A stretch of 64,000 nucleotides of DNA, from contig JADKJU010000001.1 of assembly GCA_016720855.1 (NCBI GenBank), positions 303,501-367,500 on the forward strand, in the 5' to 3' direction. This stretch comes from Betaproteobacteria bacterium (GTDB lineage Bacteria > Pseudomonadota > Gammaproteobacteria > Burkholderiales > Usitatibacteraceae). Positions 40,897 through 52,403 of the stretch are shown here, piece by piece. Position 1 is the first letter of the stretch, and the number at the start of each line of letters is the position of its first letter. The notes beneath the pieces are model-generated. The model made no database searches and was not told the DNA's origin. It saw nothing but the letters and a program-made list of their open reading frames with translations. A program made the position numbers and the translations under genes.

Positions 40897-42267
40897 ATGG
40901 CACGCAATACCCAGGTCGCAGCCGACCTCGACGCCCCACCCGTCACCCGTACGCTCGCGCACTTCGTCGCCACGCATCCGTCGCGCGGCTGGCGCCGCAC
41001 CGTGGACCACGAGGCGCACCGCACCTTCCTCAACTGGGTGGGTTGTGCGGTCGGTGCCGCGCGCCACGAGGCTGCGCAGGCCGCGCTCGACGCGGTGGCC
41101 ATGCTGCAGCCGTCCCGGCAGGCGACGCTCCTCGGGCGTTCGGAGCGGGTCGACATGGGCAGCGCAGCGCTCATCAACGGCATCAGTTCCCATACTTTCG
41201 ATTTCGACGACACGCACCTGAAGACCATCATCCATCCGGCCGGGCCCGTCGCCTCCGCGATCTTCGCGCTGGCCGAAACCACCGGGGCGTCGGGGCGCCA
41301 GGTCATCGACGCGCTGGTCCTGGGCATCGACGTGTCGTGCCGGCTCGGGAACGTGATGTACCCGGATCACTACGATCGTGGTTGGCACATCACCGGCTCG
41401 ACGGGAACGCTCGGGGCGGCGGCCGGTTGCGCGCGACTGCTGAGCCTCGACGAGGAAAGGACCGCCATGGCGCTTGGCATCGCAGCCTCCCAGCCCGTCG
41501 GGATGCGCGAGCAGTTCGGCACCATGACCAAGCCTTTCCATCCCGGGGGCGCTGCACGCGCCGGACTCTTCTCGGCACTGCTCGCGAAGAACGGATTCAC
41601 GGCGAGCGCGAAAGCCGTCGAGGCGCCGCGCGGCTTTGTCCAGGTCGTCTCCACCAAGTGCGACTGGAATGAAGCGACCGAAGGGCTGGGCGAGCGCTTC
41701 GAGATCTCCTTCAACACCTACAAGCCCTTCGCGTGCGGCATCGTGATCCATCCCGCCATCGACGCCTGCGCGCAGCTTCGCGCCCGCGGCGTGAACGCGC
41801 AGGAGGTCGAGCGCATCGAGCTCAAGGTGCACTCGCTGGTGCTGGAACTCACGGGCAAGAAGGAGCCGCAGGACGGCCTGCAGGGCAAGTTCAGCGTGTA
41901 CCACGGCTGCGCCGCGGGCCTCATCTTCGGGCGGGCGGGGGAATCGGAATACGGTGACGCGATCGTGCGCCGCGAGGACGTGACGGCGCTGCGCCGCAAG
42001 GTCGTCGCGACCGTGGACGATTCCATCGGCGAGGCCTCGGCGGACGTGACCGCGGTGATGAAGGACGGAAGGCGCGAGCACGTCTTCGTGGAACATGCCA
42101 TCGGCTCGCTGGAAAGGCCGATGACGGATGCCGACCTCGAGGGCAAGTTCCGGATGCTGGCCGAACCCGTGATCGGCGCGGAGCGCGCAGCGAGCCTGAT
42201 CGCCGCCTGCTGGGAGCTCGAGAAGGCGCCGACCGTGCAGGCGCTCGCGGCGCTGGCGCGGCCATGA
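40897..42267 (+). CDS. MmgE/PrpD-family protein
   Basis: A 456-residue protein of the 2-methylcitrate dehydratase/cis-aconitate decarboxylase superfamily: HTFDFDDTHLKTIIHPAGPV and GTLGAAAGCARLLSLDEERTAMALGIAASQPVGMREQFGTMTKPFHPGGAARAG are diagnostic. The neighbouring Bug receptor and 2-hydroxyacid dehydrogenase suggest degradation of a branched or unsaturated polycarboxylate; methylcitrate-cycle genes are not present. It overlaps the next gene by ATGA. Confidence 0.83.
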   Translation: MARNTQVAADLDAPPVTRTLAHFVATHPSRGWRRTVDHEAHRTFLNWVGCAVGAARHEAAQAALDAVAMLQPSRQATLLGRSERVDMGSAALINGISSHTFDFDDTHLKTIIHPAGPVASAIFALAETTGASGRQVIDALVLGIDVSCRLGNVMYPDHYDRGWHITGSTGTLGAAAGCARLLSLDEERTAMALGIAASQPVGMREQFGTMTKPFHPGGAARAGLFSALLAKNGFTASAKAVEAPRGFVQVVSTKCDWNEATEGLGERFEISFNTYKPFACGIVIHPAIDACAQLRARGVNAQEVERIELKVHSLVLELTGKKEPQDGLQGKFSVYHGCAAGLIFGRAGESEYGDAIVRREDVTALRRKVVATVDDSIGEASADVTAVMKDGRREHVFVEHAIGSLERPMTDADLEGKFRMLAEPVIGAERAASLIAACWELEKAPTVQALAALARP

Positions 42268-43244
42268 GCGCACGGCAGACGATCGTCGTCCTCGACGACT
42301 ACGAGCAGGCGATGCGGCGCTTTGCAGACTGGACCGCCATCGACGGCAAGGCGGACGTCGTGGTCCACTCGGAAAAGCTTCGCGGTGCCGCGCTCCTCGA
42401 TGCGATCCGTGACGCCGACGCCATTGCCGTCGTGCGCGACCGCACGCCCTTCAAGGCGGATCTCCTTGCGCAGCTGCCGAAGCTGCGCTATCTCGTCTAT
42501 ACCGGCGTGCGCAACACCCAGCTCGACGCGGCGGCGTTCGCGGCGCGCGCCATCCCGGTGAGCCACACCGAGAAGGATCCGGGCAAGGACAGCACGGCGG
42601 AGCACACCTGGGCGCTCATGCTGGCGGCCTCACGCCGCCTCGAGGCGGGCATGGCGATGGTCCGCGAGGGGCGCTGGCGCGATGGTGGAGCGCTCGCCAG
42701 CATCCTCCGGGGAGAGCGTCTCGGGCTCGTGGGCTTCGGCGAGATCGGCCAGCGCGTGGGCCTCGTGGGAAAGGCCTTCGGCATGGAACTCGTCACGTGG
42801 AGCCCGCACATGACGCCGGAGCGGGCAGCGGCGGGCGGGGCTAAGGCGGTGCCGCTCGAGGAGCTTCTCGCCACGTCGAAAGTCGTGAGCCTGCACCTCG
42901 TGCCGTCGGAGGCGACTCGCAGGCTGCTCGATGCCGGGCGGCTTGCGACGATGCGTCCGGACTCGATCCTGGTGAACACGTCGCGTTCCACGCTCATCGA
43001 CATGACCGCGCTGCCTGCCGCGCTGGAAGCGGGCCGCCCCGGCATCGCCGCGCTCGACGTTTTCGACGAGGAACCGCTGCCTGCGGATTTCCCGCTGCGA
43101 AGGCTCGCCAACGTGGTGCTCACGCCGCACGTCGGCTTCGTGGCCCGGCCCGTTTACGAGAAATTCGCCCGGGGAATGGTCGAATGCCTCGACGCGTGGC
43201 TGGAGGGACGCCCGCTGGTGAGGGTGCTCCCGCCGCCGGGCTGA
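42264..43244 (+). CDS. D-2-hydroxyacid dehydrogenase family protein
   Basis: A 326-residue NAD-dependent dehydrogenase. LGLVGFGEIGQRVGLVGKAFGMEL is the Rossmann motif, Arg in VNTSRSTLID, Glu in ALDVFDEEPLP and His in LTPHVGF form the catalytic set. Last gene of the GntR-controlled group. Substrate unknown; glyoxylate/hydroxypyruvate or a 2-keto acid formed by the MmgE-like enzyme is plausible. Confidence 0.83.
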   Translation: MSARQTIVVLDDYEQAMRRFADWTAIDGKADVVVHSEKLRGAALLDAIRDADAIAVVRDRTPFKADLLAQLPKLRYLVYTGVRNTQLDAAAFAARAIPVSHTEKDPGKDSTAEHTWALMLAASRRLEAGMAMVREGRWRDGGALASILRGERLGLVGFGEIGQRVGLVGKAFGMELVTWSPHMTPERAAAGGAKAVPLEELLATSKVVSLHLVPSEATRRLLDAGRLATMRPDSILVNTSRSTLIDMTALPAALEAGRPGIAALDVFDEEPLPADFPLRRLANVVLTPHVGFVARPVYEKFARGMVECLDAWLEGRPLVRVLPPPG

Positions 43245-43393
43245 GCCTCGCGGAGGTGAATACCCCGTGCTTTGCTGATCGCGGTCAAGGAGGGGGGCTT
43301 GCCCTGCGGTCCTGCTGCCCGCAGGCTATGAGGTGATTCCGCGCGAGGGCCCGGGCCATGGGGGCCACGGCCACGCGCCTCGTGGAGTACGCC

Positions 43394-44446
43394 ATGACCG
43401 ACATCCTCTCCCTCCTCGGCGCCGACGCCGATACGCTCCTGGGCCATTCCTGCCGCGGCATTCGCAAGGAAAGCCTGCACCTGCCCGGGCCGGACTTCAT
43501 CGACCGCGTGGTTTCCGATTCCGACCGCAGGCCGCCGGTCCTGCGCAGCCTTGCGGCGCTGTTCGGCCACGGCCGCCTGGCCGGCACCGGCTACCTGTCG
43601 CTGCTGCCCGTTGACCAGGGCATCGAGCACTCGGCAGGGGCCTCCTTCGCGCCGAACCCGGCATGCTTCGATCCGGCCAACATCGTGCGGCTCGCGATCG
43701 AGGGCGGGTGCAACGGCGTTGCCTCGACGCTCGGCGTACTCGGCTCCGTCGCCAGGCGCTACGCCCACCGCATCCCGTTCATCGTGAAACTCAATCACAA
43801 CGAGCTGCTTTCCTACCCGAATACCTTCGACCAGAGCCTCTTCGCCGACGTGGACCAGGCTTTCGACCTGGGCGCGGTCGCGGTGGGCGCGACGATCTAT
43901 TTCGGTTCGGCGGAATCGCGCCGCCAGATCTGGGAGGTGTCCCAGGCCTTCAAGCACGCGCACGAGAAGGGGATGGCCACGATCCTGTGGTGCTACCTGC
44001 GCAACAACGCGTTCAAGAAGGACGGCGTGGACTATCACGTGGCGGCGGACCTGACCGGCCAGGCCAACCACCTCGGCGTCACCATCGAGGCCGACATCAT
44101 CAAGCAGAAGATGGCCGAGAACAACGGCGGCTTCAACGCCATCGGGTTCTCGAAGACCCATCCCAAGGTGTATTCCGAACTCACGACGGACAACCCGATC
44201 GATCTCGTCCGCTACCAGGTGGCCAACTGCTACATGGGGCGCGCCGGGCTCATCAATTCCGGGGGTGAGTCGACGGGCGCAGGCGACCTGGCGCAGGCCG
44301 TTCGGACCGCGGTCATCAACAAGCGGGCCGGCGGCATGGGCCTCATCTCCGGTCGCAAGGCGTTCCAGAAATCCATGGCAGAGGGCGTTACGCTGCTCAA
44401 CGCCATCCAGGACGTCTACCTGTCCCCGAAGGTGACCATCGCCTGA
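43394..44446 (+). CDS. fbaB: Class I fructose-bisphosphate aldolase (DhnA/FbaB type)
   Basis: A 350-residue aldolase of the archaeal/bacterial DhnA type: LSLLPVDQGIEHSAGASF, FIVKLNHNELLSYPN, and GAVAVGATIYFGSAESRRQ. ATG 43394 has GGAG upstream and starts MTDILSLLGADAD. Catalyses cleavage and formation of fructose 1,6-bisphosphate via a Schiff base. Stands alone between the acid-degradation group and the convergent carboxylase. Confidence 0.85.
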   Translation: MTDILSLLGADADTLLGHSCRGIRKESLHLPGPDFIDRVVSDSDRRPPVLRSLAALFGHGRLAGTGYLSLLPVDQGIEHSAGASFAPNPACFDPANIVRLAIEGGCNGVASTLGVLGSVARRYAHRIPFIVKLNHNELLSYPNTFDQSLFADVDQAFDLGAVAVGATIYFGSAESRRQIWEVSQAFKHAHEKGMATILWCYLRNNAFKKDGVDYHVAADLTGQANHLGVTIEADIIKQKMAENNGGFNAIGFSKTHPKVYSELTTDNPIDLVRYQVANCYMGRAGLINSGGESTGAGDLAQAVRTAVINKRAGGMGLISGRKAFQKSMAEGVTLLNAIQDVYLSPKVTIA

Positions 44447-44467
44447 ATAAAGGGGACAGACCCCTTT

Positions 44468-46465
<1,998 letters not shown>

Positions 46466-46479
46466 CGTGAGCCGCGGTC

Positions 46480-46872
46480 TCAGGCGACTTCCGGCGCACC
46501 CTGCCAGAGAAGCTCGTAGCCAAGCTCGCGGGTTTCGGTGCAATGGGAGGCCAGCGCCTCGAACTTGGCCTTGAACACGGCGTCGGCGTGCGAGCGCTCG
46601 TGCTCCTCGAAGGAGTTCCAGTAGGTCACGATGGCGAGGTGCTCGTCGGCCGGCTTCGGCGTCCCGAGGGAGCCTTCGGTCGAGGCGAAGCCGGTGAAGC
46701 GGAAGACCTGGCCGGCGATGAAGCCGCCCTTCGCGCCTCCGTAGGTTTCCTTCACCGTGTTGCACATCTCGCCGAGCGCGAGTTCGACATCGTCGATGCT
46801 CGTGCCGGGCTTGAGCCGTGCGGTGTTGAACAGCATCTTGGCGCCGAATGGAATCGAGATCGCGTCGAACAT
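46480..46872 (-). CDS. Conserved small protein with ABM-like dimeric barrel fold
   Basis: A 130-residue protein (MFDAISIPFGAKMLFNTARL) with LAIVTYWNSFEEHERSHADAVFKAKFEAL, the pattern of antibiotic-biosynthesis-monooxygenase/NIPSNAP-like ferredoxin-fold barrels that monitor or modify small molecules. It sits 14 bases before the carboxylase gene and 57 bases after the AraC regulator gene, so the three are probably co-transcribed. Function not recognised. Confidence 0.6.
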   Translation of the reverse strand: MFDAISIPFGAKMLFNTARLKPGTSIDDVELALGEMCNTVKETYGGAKGGFIAGQVFRFTGFASTEGSLGTPKPADEHLAIVTYWNSFEEHERSHADAVFKAKFEALASHCTETRELGYELLWQGAPEVA

Positions 46873-46929
46873 GGTCTTGTGCCTCGAGATTGGGACGTCA
46901 TTATTGTACTTCGGCCGTGTGCGGGCACC

Positions 46930-47988
46930 CTATCGCCGCGAGGCGAAGCGCCTGCGCCACGCGCTGGGCGCCTCGCCCGTCCACGCCTGGAAGGCGCGGA
47001 AGAATGCCGAAGGCTCGGAATAGCCCAGGTCCGCGGCGACGCGGGCGACCGTCTCGCCCGGCGTTGCGAGCCGCGCCAGCGCGAGATCGCGGCGCAGGGC
47101 GTCGCGCACGGCGCGGAAATTGACGCCCTCGTCCTGCAGGCGGCGGTGCAGCGTGCGTGGGGAGACATTCATCTCGCGGGCCGCCTCCTCGAGACCGACA
47201 GCGCGGGGGAGCGCGCGCGCGAGGATTGCGCGCAGGCCCTGCGCAAGCTCCCTGTCGCGCCGGTAGAGCATGGTGATCTTGCCGGGGGCGCCGTCAAGGA
47301 ACGTGGCGAGCGCGGCTTCGTCGCGCCGCACCGGCAGGTCGAGGAGCCGGTCGTCGAGTGTCGCCTCGAGCCGCGGGCCGGGAAAGGACGAGTGCTCCGT
47401 GTAGATGAGCCCGTAGTCCGAAGCGTGCGCGGGCCGCGCGTAGGGAAAGCGCACGGCGTCCAGGCGAAGGCTGCGGCCGGCGAGCCAGCACGCCAACGCA
47501 TGCAGCAGGCGCAGGAGCCACTCGAAGGCGAACACGCGGCAGGGGTCGTTCGCCTTCGGCCTCAGGGGCCGGACCTCCTCGATCACGAGCGTGGCGGCGG
47601 GCTGGCCTCGGTTCACGGCGATGCGCAATTGCGGCAGGACGAGGCCCAGGAAGCGCGCGGCGCGATCGAGCGCCTCGTCCAGGCGCTGCGCCCCGATGAC
47701 GCCGCGGCAGAGGAATTCGAAGGTGCCCGGGCGCAGCGGCGCCTCGAAGAGGGCGAAGGCCTCGTCTCCGTGCGCGCGGATGGCCGCGCCGTAGAGCGCC
47801 ACGTAGGCGGGCAGGGGCACGCGCAGTCGCAGATGGGATAGCACGGCGGGGTCGATGCCGGCCTCGCGCAAGAGGGCCGCGAGGTCGAGGCCGCGCTCGG
47901 CGAAGCCGGCCAGGAGCCCGGTCACGAAGCCGGCGGCGACTGTTGCACGATCCGCGGCACGGACTGCGGGGATGCGGCGTTTCGCCAT
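46930..47988 (-). CDS. AraC-family transcriptional regulator (OruR-like)
   Basis: A 352-residue regulator. The N-terminal part (LLREAGIDPAVLSHLRLRVPLPAYVALYGAAI) is the arabinose-binding/OruR-like domain. The C-terminal two helix-turn-helix units contain LEEAAREMNVSPRTLHRRLQDEGVNFRAVRDALRRDLAL and VARVAADLGYSEPSAFFRAFQAWTGEAPSAWRR. It heads the minus-strand carboxylase group and is divergent from icmF, so it may control either. Confidence 0.85.
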   Translation of the reverse strand: MAKRRIPAVRAADRATVAAGFVTGLLAGFAERGLDLAALLREAGIDPAVLSHLRLRVPLPAYVALYGAAIRAHGDEAFALFEAPLRPGTFEFLCRGVIGAQRLDEALDRAARFLGLVLPQLRIAVNRGQPAATLVIEEVRPLRPKANDPCRVFAFEWLLRLLHALACWLAGRSLRLDAVRFPYARPAHASDYGLIYTEHSSFPGPRLEATLDDRLLDLPVRRDEAALATFLDGAPGKITMLYRRDRELAQGLRAILARALPRAVGLEEAAREMNVSPRTLHRRLQDEGVNFRAVRDALRRDLALARLATPGETVARVAADLGYSEPSAFFRAFQAWTGEAPSAWRRRFASRR

Positions 47989-48122
47989 TGTGTGCTGACC
48001 TCGAGCCTGTGGCTGCCGGAGGGCAGCCAGAGATGGCGGATTTTACACGATATGAGTCGCCGCCGGCCATGGAGCCGCCTCGTCGTCGTGGCCTATCATG
48101 TCGTCACGACCGAGGAGCGACC
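47989..48122. promoter_or_regulatory. Divergent promoter region of the AraC regulator and icmF
   Basis: This 134-base gap holds an inverted repeat GGCTGCC-GGA-GGGCAGCC near 48010-48030 and a more AT-rich patch (GATTTTACACGATATGAG) at about 48040. A GAGGAGCGACC ribosome site lies before icmF. Promoter boxes are not certain. Confidence 0.4.
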
Positions 48123-51100
48123 ATGACCGACCTGTCCGTCCGCAAGAAGCTCGCGTCCTACAAGCCGGCGCACAAGGTGCGCATCGTCACGGCCGCCTCG
48201 CTCTTCGACGGGCACGACGCCAGCATCAACATCATGCGGCGCATCCTGCAGGGCATGGGCGCGGAGGTGATTCACCTCGGGCACAACCGCTCGGTCGAGG
48301 AGATCGTCACCGCGGCGCTGCAGGAGGACGCGCAGGGCATCGCCGTCTCCAGCTACCAGGGCGGCCACGTCGAGTTCTTCAAGTACATGATCGACCTGCT
48401 GCGCGAACGCGGCGGCGAGCAGATCCGCGTCTTCGGCGGCGGCGGCGGCGTCATCGTGCCGGCGGAGCTGAAGGAGCTGCATGCCTATGGCGTGACGCGC
48501 CTCTTCTCGCCCGAGGACGGCCAGAAGCTGGGGCTGCAGGGGATGATCGGCTCCATTCTCTCGGACACCGATCTCGATCTTTCGCCGGCCGCACCGTCCT
48601 CGCTCGACGCGCTGGCGGAGCCCGACGTCACGAAGCGCTGGCGATCGCTCGCAAGGCTCATCACCGCACTCGAGCTGGGCAAGGCCGATCCGAAGCTGCG
48701 CGCGGCGCTTCAGACGCAGGCCGCGACGCGCCAGATGCCCACCCTCGGCATCACCGGCACGGGCGGCGCGGGCAAGTCGAGCCTCACCGACGAACTGGTG
48801 CGGCGCCTGCGCCTGGACCAGGACGACGCGCTCTCGATCGCCGTCATCTCCATCGACCCGTCGCGGCGCAAGAGCGGAGGCGCGCTGCTCGGCGACCGCA
48901 TCCGCATGAACGCCATCAACCCGTGGGCGAAGGGTGCGCGCGTGTACATGCGCTCGCTCGCCACGCGCGAGGCCGGCAACGAGCTGAGCCAGGCGCTGCC
49001 GGACGTGATCGCCGCGTGCAAGTGCGCCGGCTTCGACCTGGTCGTCGTGGAAACCTCGGGCATCGGCCAGGGCGACGCGGCGATCGTTCCGCTCGTCGGC
49101 GCGAGCCTGTACGTGATGACGCCGGAGTACGGGGCGGCCAGCCAGCTCGAGAAGATCGACATGCTCGACTTCGCCGACTTCGTCGCGATCAACAAGTTCG
49201 ACCGCAAGGGCGCGGCCGATGCGCTGCGCGACGTTTCCAAGCAGGTGCAGCGAAACCGCCAGGCCTTCGATCGTGCCCCCGACCAGATGCCCGTCTTCGG
49301 TACCGTGGCGTCGCGCTTCAACGACGACGGCGTGACGGCTCTGTACCAGGCGCTGCTGCCGAAGCTCGCCTCGCTGGGGCTCGCCACAGGCGCATCCCGG
49401 CTTCCTGCGGTGGCGACGCGCCACAGCACCCACCAGACACCGATCATTCCGCCCAACCGCACGCGCTACCTGGCTGAAATCTCGGAAGCCATGCGCGGCT
49501 ACAAGAAGCACGCGGCCGGCCAGGCGCGGATCGCGCGCGAACGCCAGCAACTGACCGAAGCGCGCCGGATGCTTGTGGCCGAGTGCCGTGAGGAGAACGC
49601 GAATCTGGGGGCGCTCGCCGCCGATCGCGAGTCGAAGCTGGACGCGCGGGCGAGGAAGCTCCTCGACCAGTGGCCGCAAATGCGCCAGGCCTACGGCGGC
49701 GACGAGTACGTGGTGAAGATCCGCGGCAAGGAAGTGCGCACCGCGCTCACGCACACCACGCTTTCCGGCAGCAAGATCCGCAAGGTGGCGCTTCCGCGCT
49801 TCGAGGACCACGGCGAGCTGCTCAAGTGGCTGCTGCTGGAAAACGTGCCGGGTTCATTTCCCTTTACAGCGGGGGTGTTTGCGTTCAAGCGCGAGAACGA
49901 GGACCCCACGCGCATGTTCGCGGGCGAGGGCGATCCTTTCCGCACCAACCGGCGCTTCAGGATGCTCTCCGAGTCCATGCCGGCCAAGCGCCTTTCGACG
50001 GCCTTCGACTCGGTGACCCTCTACGGCCAGGAGCCGGACCTGCGCCCGGACATCTACGGCAAGGTGGGCAACAGCGGCGTGTCGATCGCCACGCTCGACG
50101 ACCTGAAGGTGCTCTATTCGGGGTTCGATCTCACTGCGCCGAATACCAGCGTGAGCATGACCATCAACGGGCCCGCGCCCACGATCCTCGCGATGTTCAT
50201 GAACACCGCGATCGACCAGAACCTCGACAGGTTCCGCGCCGACAACGGACGCGAGCCGACCGACGACGAGGCGCAGAAGATCCGCGAGTGGGTGCTGGAG
50301 AACGTGCGCGGCACCGTCCAGGCCGACATCCTCAAGGAGGACCAGGGCCAGAACACGTGCATCTTCTCCACCGAGTTCTCGCTCAAGGTGATGGGCGACA
50401 TCCAGGAATGGTTCGTCCACCACGGCGTGAGGAACTTCTACTCGGTCTCCATCAGCGGGTACCACATCGCGGAGGCCGGGGCGAACCCGCTCTCCCAGCT
50501 CGCCTTCACGCTGGCCAACGGCTTCACCTACGTGGAGGCCTACCTCGCGCGCGGCATGCACATCGACGACTTCGCGCCGAACCTGAGCTTCTTCTTCTCC
50601 GCCGGCATGGACCCGGAATACACGGTGATGGGGCGTGTGGCGCGGCGCCTCTGGGCGGTGGCGATGCGCGACCGGTACGGCGCCAACGAGCGCAGCCAGA
50701 AGCTCAAGTACCACTGCCAGACGAGCGGGCGCAGCCTGCACGCGCAGGAGATCGCCTTCAACGACATCCGCACCACGCTGCAGGCGCTGATCGCCACCTA
50801 CGATAACGCCAACAGCCTGCACACCAACGCCTTCGACGAGGCGATCACGACGCCGACGGAAGAAAGCGTCCGGCGGGCGCTTGCCATCCAGCTCATCATC
50901 AACCGCGAATGGGGGCTGGCGAAGAACGAGAACCCGAACCAGGGTGCCTACATCATCGAGGAGCTGACCGAGCTGGTGGAGGAGGCGGTGCTCAAGGAGT
51001 TCGAGGCGCTCTCCGAGCGCGGCGGCGTGCTGGGGGCGATGGAGCTGGGCTACCAGCGCGGCAAGATCCAGGAAGAGTCGCTGCACTACGAGCACCAGAA

Positions 51101-51407
51101 GCACACCGGCGAGTACCCGATCATCGGCGTGAACACCTTCCGCAATCCGCATGGAGATCCCGCGCACGACACGCTCGAGCTTGCCCGCTCCACGGACGAG
51201 GAGAAGAAGAGCCAGCTCGGGCGCCTGCACGGCTTCCACGAGCGGCATGCGCACGAGGCGCCCGCGCAGCTCGAACGCCTCAAGCGCGCGGTCATTGCGA
51301 ACGAAAACGTGTTCGCTGTGCTGATGGACGCGGTGCGCTGCTGCTCGCTGGGGCAGATCACCCACGCGCTCTTCGAAGTCGGCGGGCAGTACCGCCGCAG
51401 CATGTAG
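48123..51407 (+). CDS. icmF: Fused isobutyryl-CoA mutase IcmF
   Basis: A 1094-residue adenosylcobalamin enzyme in the IcmF order: B12-binding domain (FDGHDASI at 28-35, with D29 and H31 of the cobalt-ligand motif), G-protein chaperone (GITGTGGAGKSSLTDEL, about 209-225), and a mutase barrel from about 560. The substrate pocket has Phe586 in TAGVFAF and Gln743 in GQNTCIF, where methylmalonyl-CoA mutases have Tyr and Arg; these point to isobutyryl-CoA/n-butyryl-CoA interconversion, with possible pivalyl- or isovaleryl-CoA side activity. ATG 48123 follows GAGGAGCGACC. Downstream genes supply B12 handling. Confidence 0.93.
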   Translation: MTDLSVRKKLASYKPAHKVRIVTAASLFDGHDASINIMRRILQGMGAEVIHLGHNRSVEEIVTAALQEDAQGIAVSSYQGGHVEFFKYMIDLLRERGGEQIRVFGGGGGVIVPAELKELHAYGVTRLFSPEDGQKLGLQGMIGSILSDTDLDLSPAAPSSLDALAEPDVTKRWRSLARLITALELGKADPKLRAALQTQAATRQMPTLGITGTGGAGKSSLTDELVRRLRLDQDDALSIAVISIDPSRRKSGGALLGDRIRMNAINPWAKGARVYMRSLATREAGNELSQALPDVIAACKCAGFDLVVVETSGIGQGDAAIVPLVGASLYVMTPEYGAASQLEKIDMLDFADFVAINKFDRKGAADALRDVSKQVQRNRQAFDRAPDQMPVFGTVASRFNDDGVTALYQALLPKLASLGLATGASRLPAVATRHSTHQTPIIPPNRTRYLAEISEAMRGYKKHAAGQARIARERQQLTEARRMLVAECREENANLGALAADRESKLDARARKLLDQWPQMRQAYGGDEYVVKIRGKEVRTALTHTTLSGSKIRKVALPRFEDHGELLKWLLLENVPGSFPFTAGVFAFKRENEDPTRMFAGEGDPFRTNRRFRMLSESMPAKRLSTAFDSVTLYGQEPDLRPDIYGKVGNSGVSIATLDDLKVLYSGFDLTAPNTSVSMTINGPAPTILAMFMNTAIDQNLDRFRADNGREPTDDEAQKIREWVLENVRGTVQADILKEDQGQNTCIFSTEFSLKVMGDIQEWFVHHGVRNFYSVSISGYHIAEAGANPLSQLAFTLANGFTYVEAYLARGMHIDDFAPNLSFFFSAGMDPEYTVMGRVARRLWAVAMRDRYGANERSQKLKYHCQTSGRSLHAQEIAFNDIRTTLQALIATYDNANSLHTNAFDEAITTPTEESVRRALAIQLIINREWGLAKNENPNQGAYIIEELTELVEEAVLKEFEALSERGGVLGAMELGYQRGKIQEESLHYEHQKHTGEYPIIGVNTFRNPHGDPAHDTLELARSTDEEKKSQLGRLHGFHERHAHEAPAQLERLKRAVIANENVFAVLMDAVRCCSLGQITHALFEVGGQYRRSM

Positions 51408-51416
51408 GACGCGGGC

Positions 51417-52400
51417 ATGTTCAACGGCATCGTGCTCACGCAGGAAGGCAAGGCGACGAAGGCCACGCTGCGCCCCATCGACGAGGCAGAACTGCCCTCG
51501 GGCGACGTGGATATTCGCGTCGCGTACTCGACCATCAACTTCAAGGACGCGCTCGCCATCACCGGCCGCGGCGCCATCGTGCGCAAGTGGCCGATGGTGC
51601 CGGGAATCGACCTGGCGGGAACGGTCGAGTCGAGCCGGGTGCCGGAGTGGAAGCCCGGCGATCGCGTCGTCGTCACCGGGTGGGGGCTGGGCGAGACCCA
51701 CTGGGGCGGGCTCGCGCAGATGGCACGGCTGGACGCGCGGTGGCTGCTTGGCCTGCCCGCCTCGTTCAGCCTGCGCCAGTCGATGGCGATCGGCACCGCG
51801 GGCTTCACGGCGGCGTTGTGCGCTCGCGCCCTCGAGCGGCACGGCCTTGTCGCCGGAGATGGCGAAGTGCTGGTGACGGGCGCTGCCGGCGGCGTGGGGT
51901 CGATTGCGGTCGCGCTTCTTGCGGGAATGGGTCATGCGGTCGTGGCCTCCACCGGAAGGCCCGCCGAGGCGGACTACCTGCGCGAACTGGGCGCCGCGCG
52001 GGTCATCGATCGCGCGGAGCTTTCGAGCCCGGGCAAGCCTCTCCAGGCGGAACGATGGGCGGGCGTGGTGGACACGGTGGGCAGCCACACGCTCGCGAAT
52101 GCATGCGCCGCAACGCGCTGGAACGGCGCGGTGGCGGCCTGCGGACTGGCGCAGGGCGCGGATTTCCCCTCGACCGTGATGCCCTTCATCCTTCGCGCCG
52201 TCACCCTCTACGGCATCAACAGCGTCCTTGTCCCGAACGACGAGCGCAAGCGCGCCTGGGATCTCGTCGCGCGGCACGTCGATGCCGCCAGGCTCGAGCG
52301 CATGACCGCTGAAATCGGGCTTTCGGAGGCGATCGCCTTCTCACCCTCGGTGCTCGACGGGAAGGTTCGCGGCCGCACCGTCGTCGACGTGAACCGCTGA
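51417..52400 (+). CDS. acuI: Acrylyl-CoA reductase-type MDR oxidoreductase (AcuI/YhdH family), copy 2
   Basis: A 327-residue paralogue of the gene at 355, equal in length and similar throughout (KWPMVPGIDLAGTVESS, GWGLGETHWGGLAQMARL, VTGAAGGVGSIAVALL, RGRTVVDVNR end). It starts nine bases after icmF, so it is part of the mutase operon. Likely an NADPH-dependent enoyl-CoA or enone reductase. Two copies in 50 kb, one beside prpE and one beside icmF, suggest division of labour between C3 and C4 acyl-CoAs (inference). Confidence 0.8.
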   Translation: MFNGIVLTQEGKATKATLRPIDEAELPSGDVDIRVAYSTINFKDALAITGRGAIVRKWPMVPGIDLAGTVESSRVPEWKPGDRVVVTGWGLGETHWGGLAQMARLDARWLLGLPASFSLRQSMAIGTAGFTAALCARALERHGLVAGDGEVLVTGAAGGVGSIAVALLAGMGHAVVASTGRPAEADYLRELGAARVIDRAELSSPGKPLQAERWAGVVDTVGSHTLANACAATRWNGAVAACGLAQGADFPSTVMPFILRAVTLYGINSVLVPNDERKRAWDLVARHVDAARLERMTAEIGLSEAIAFSPSVLDGKVRGRTVVDVNR

Positions 52401-52403
52401 GCC

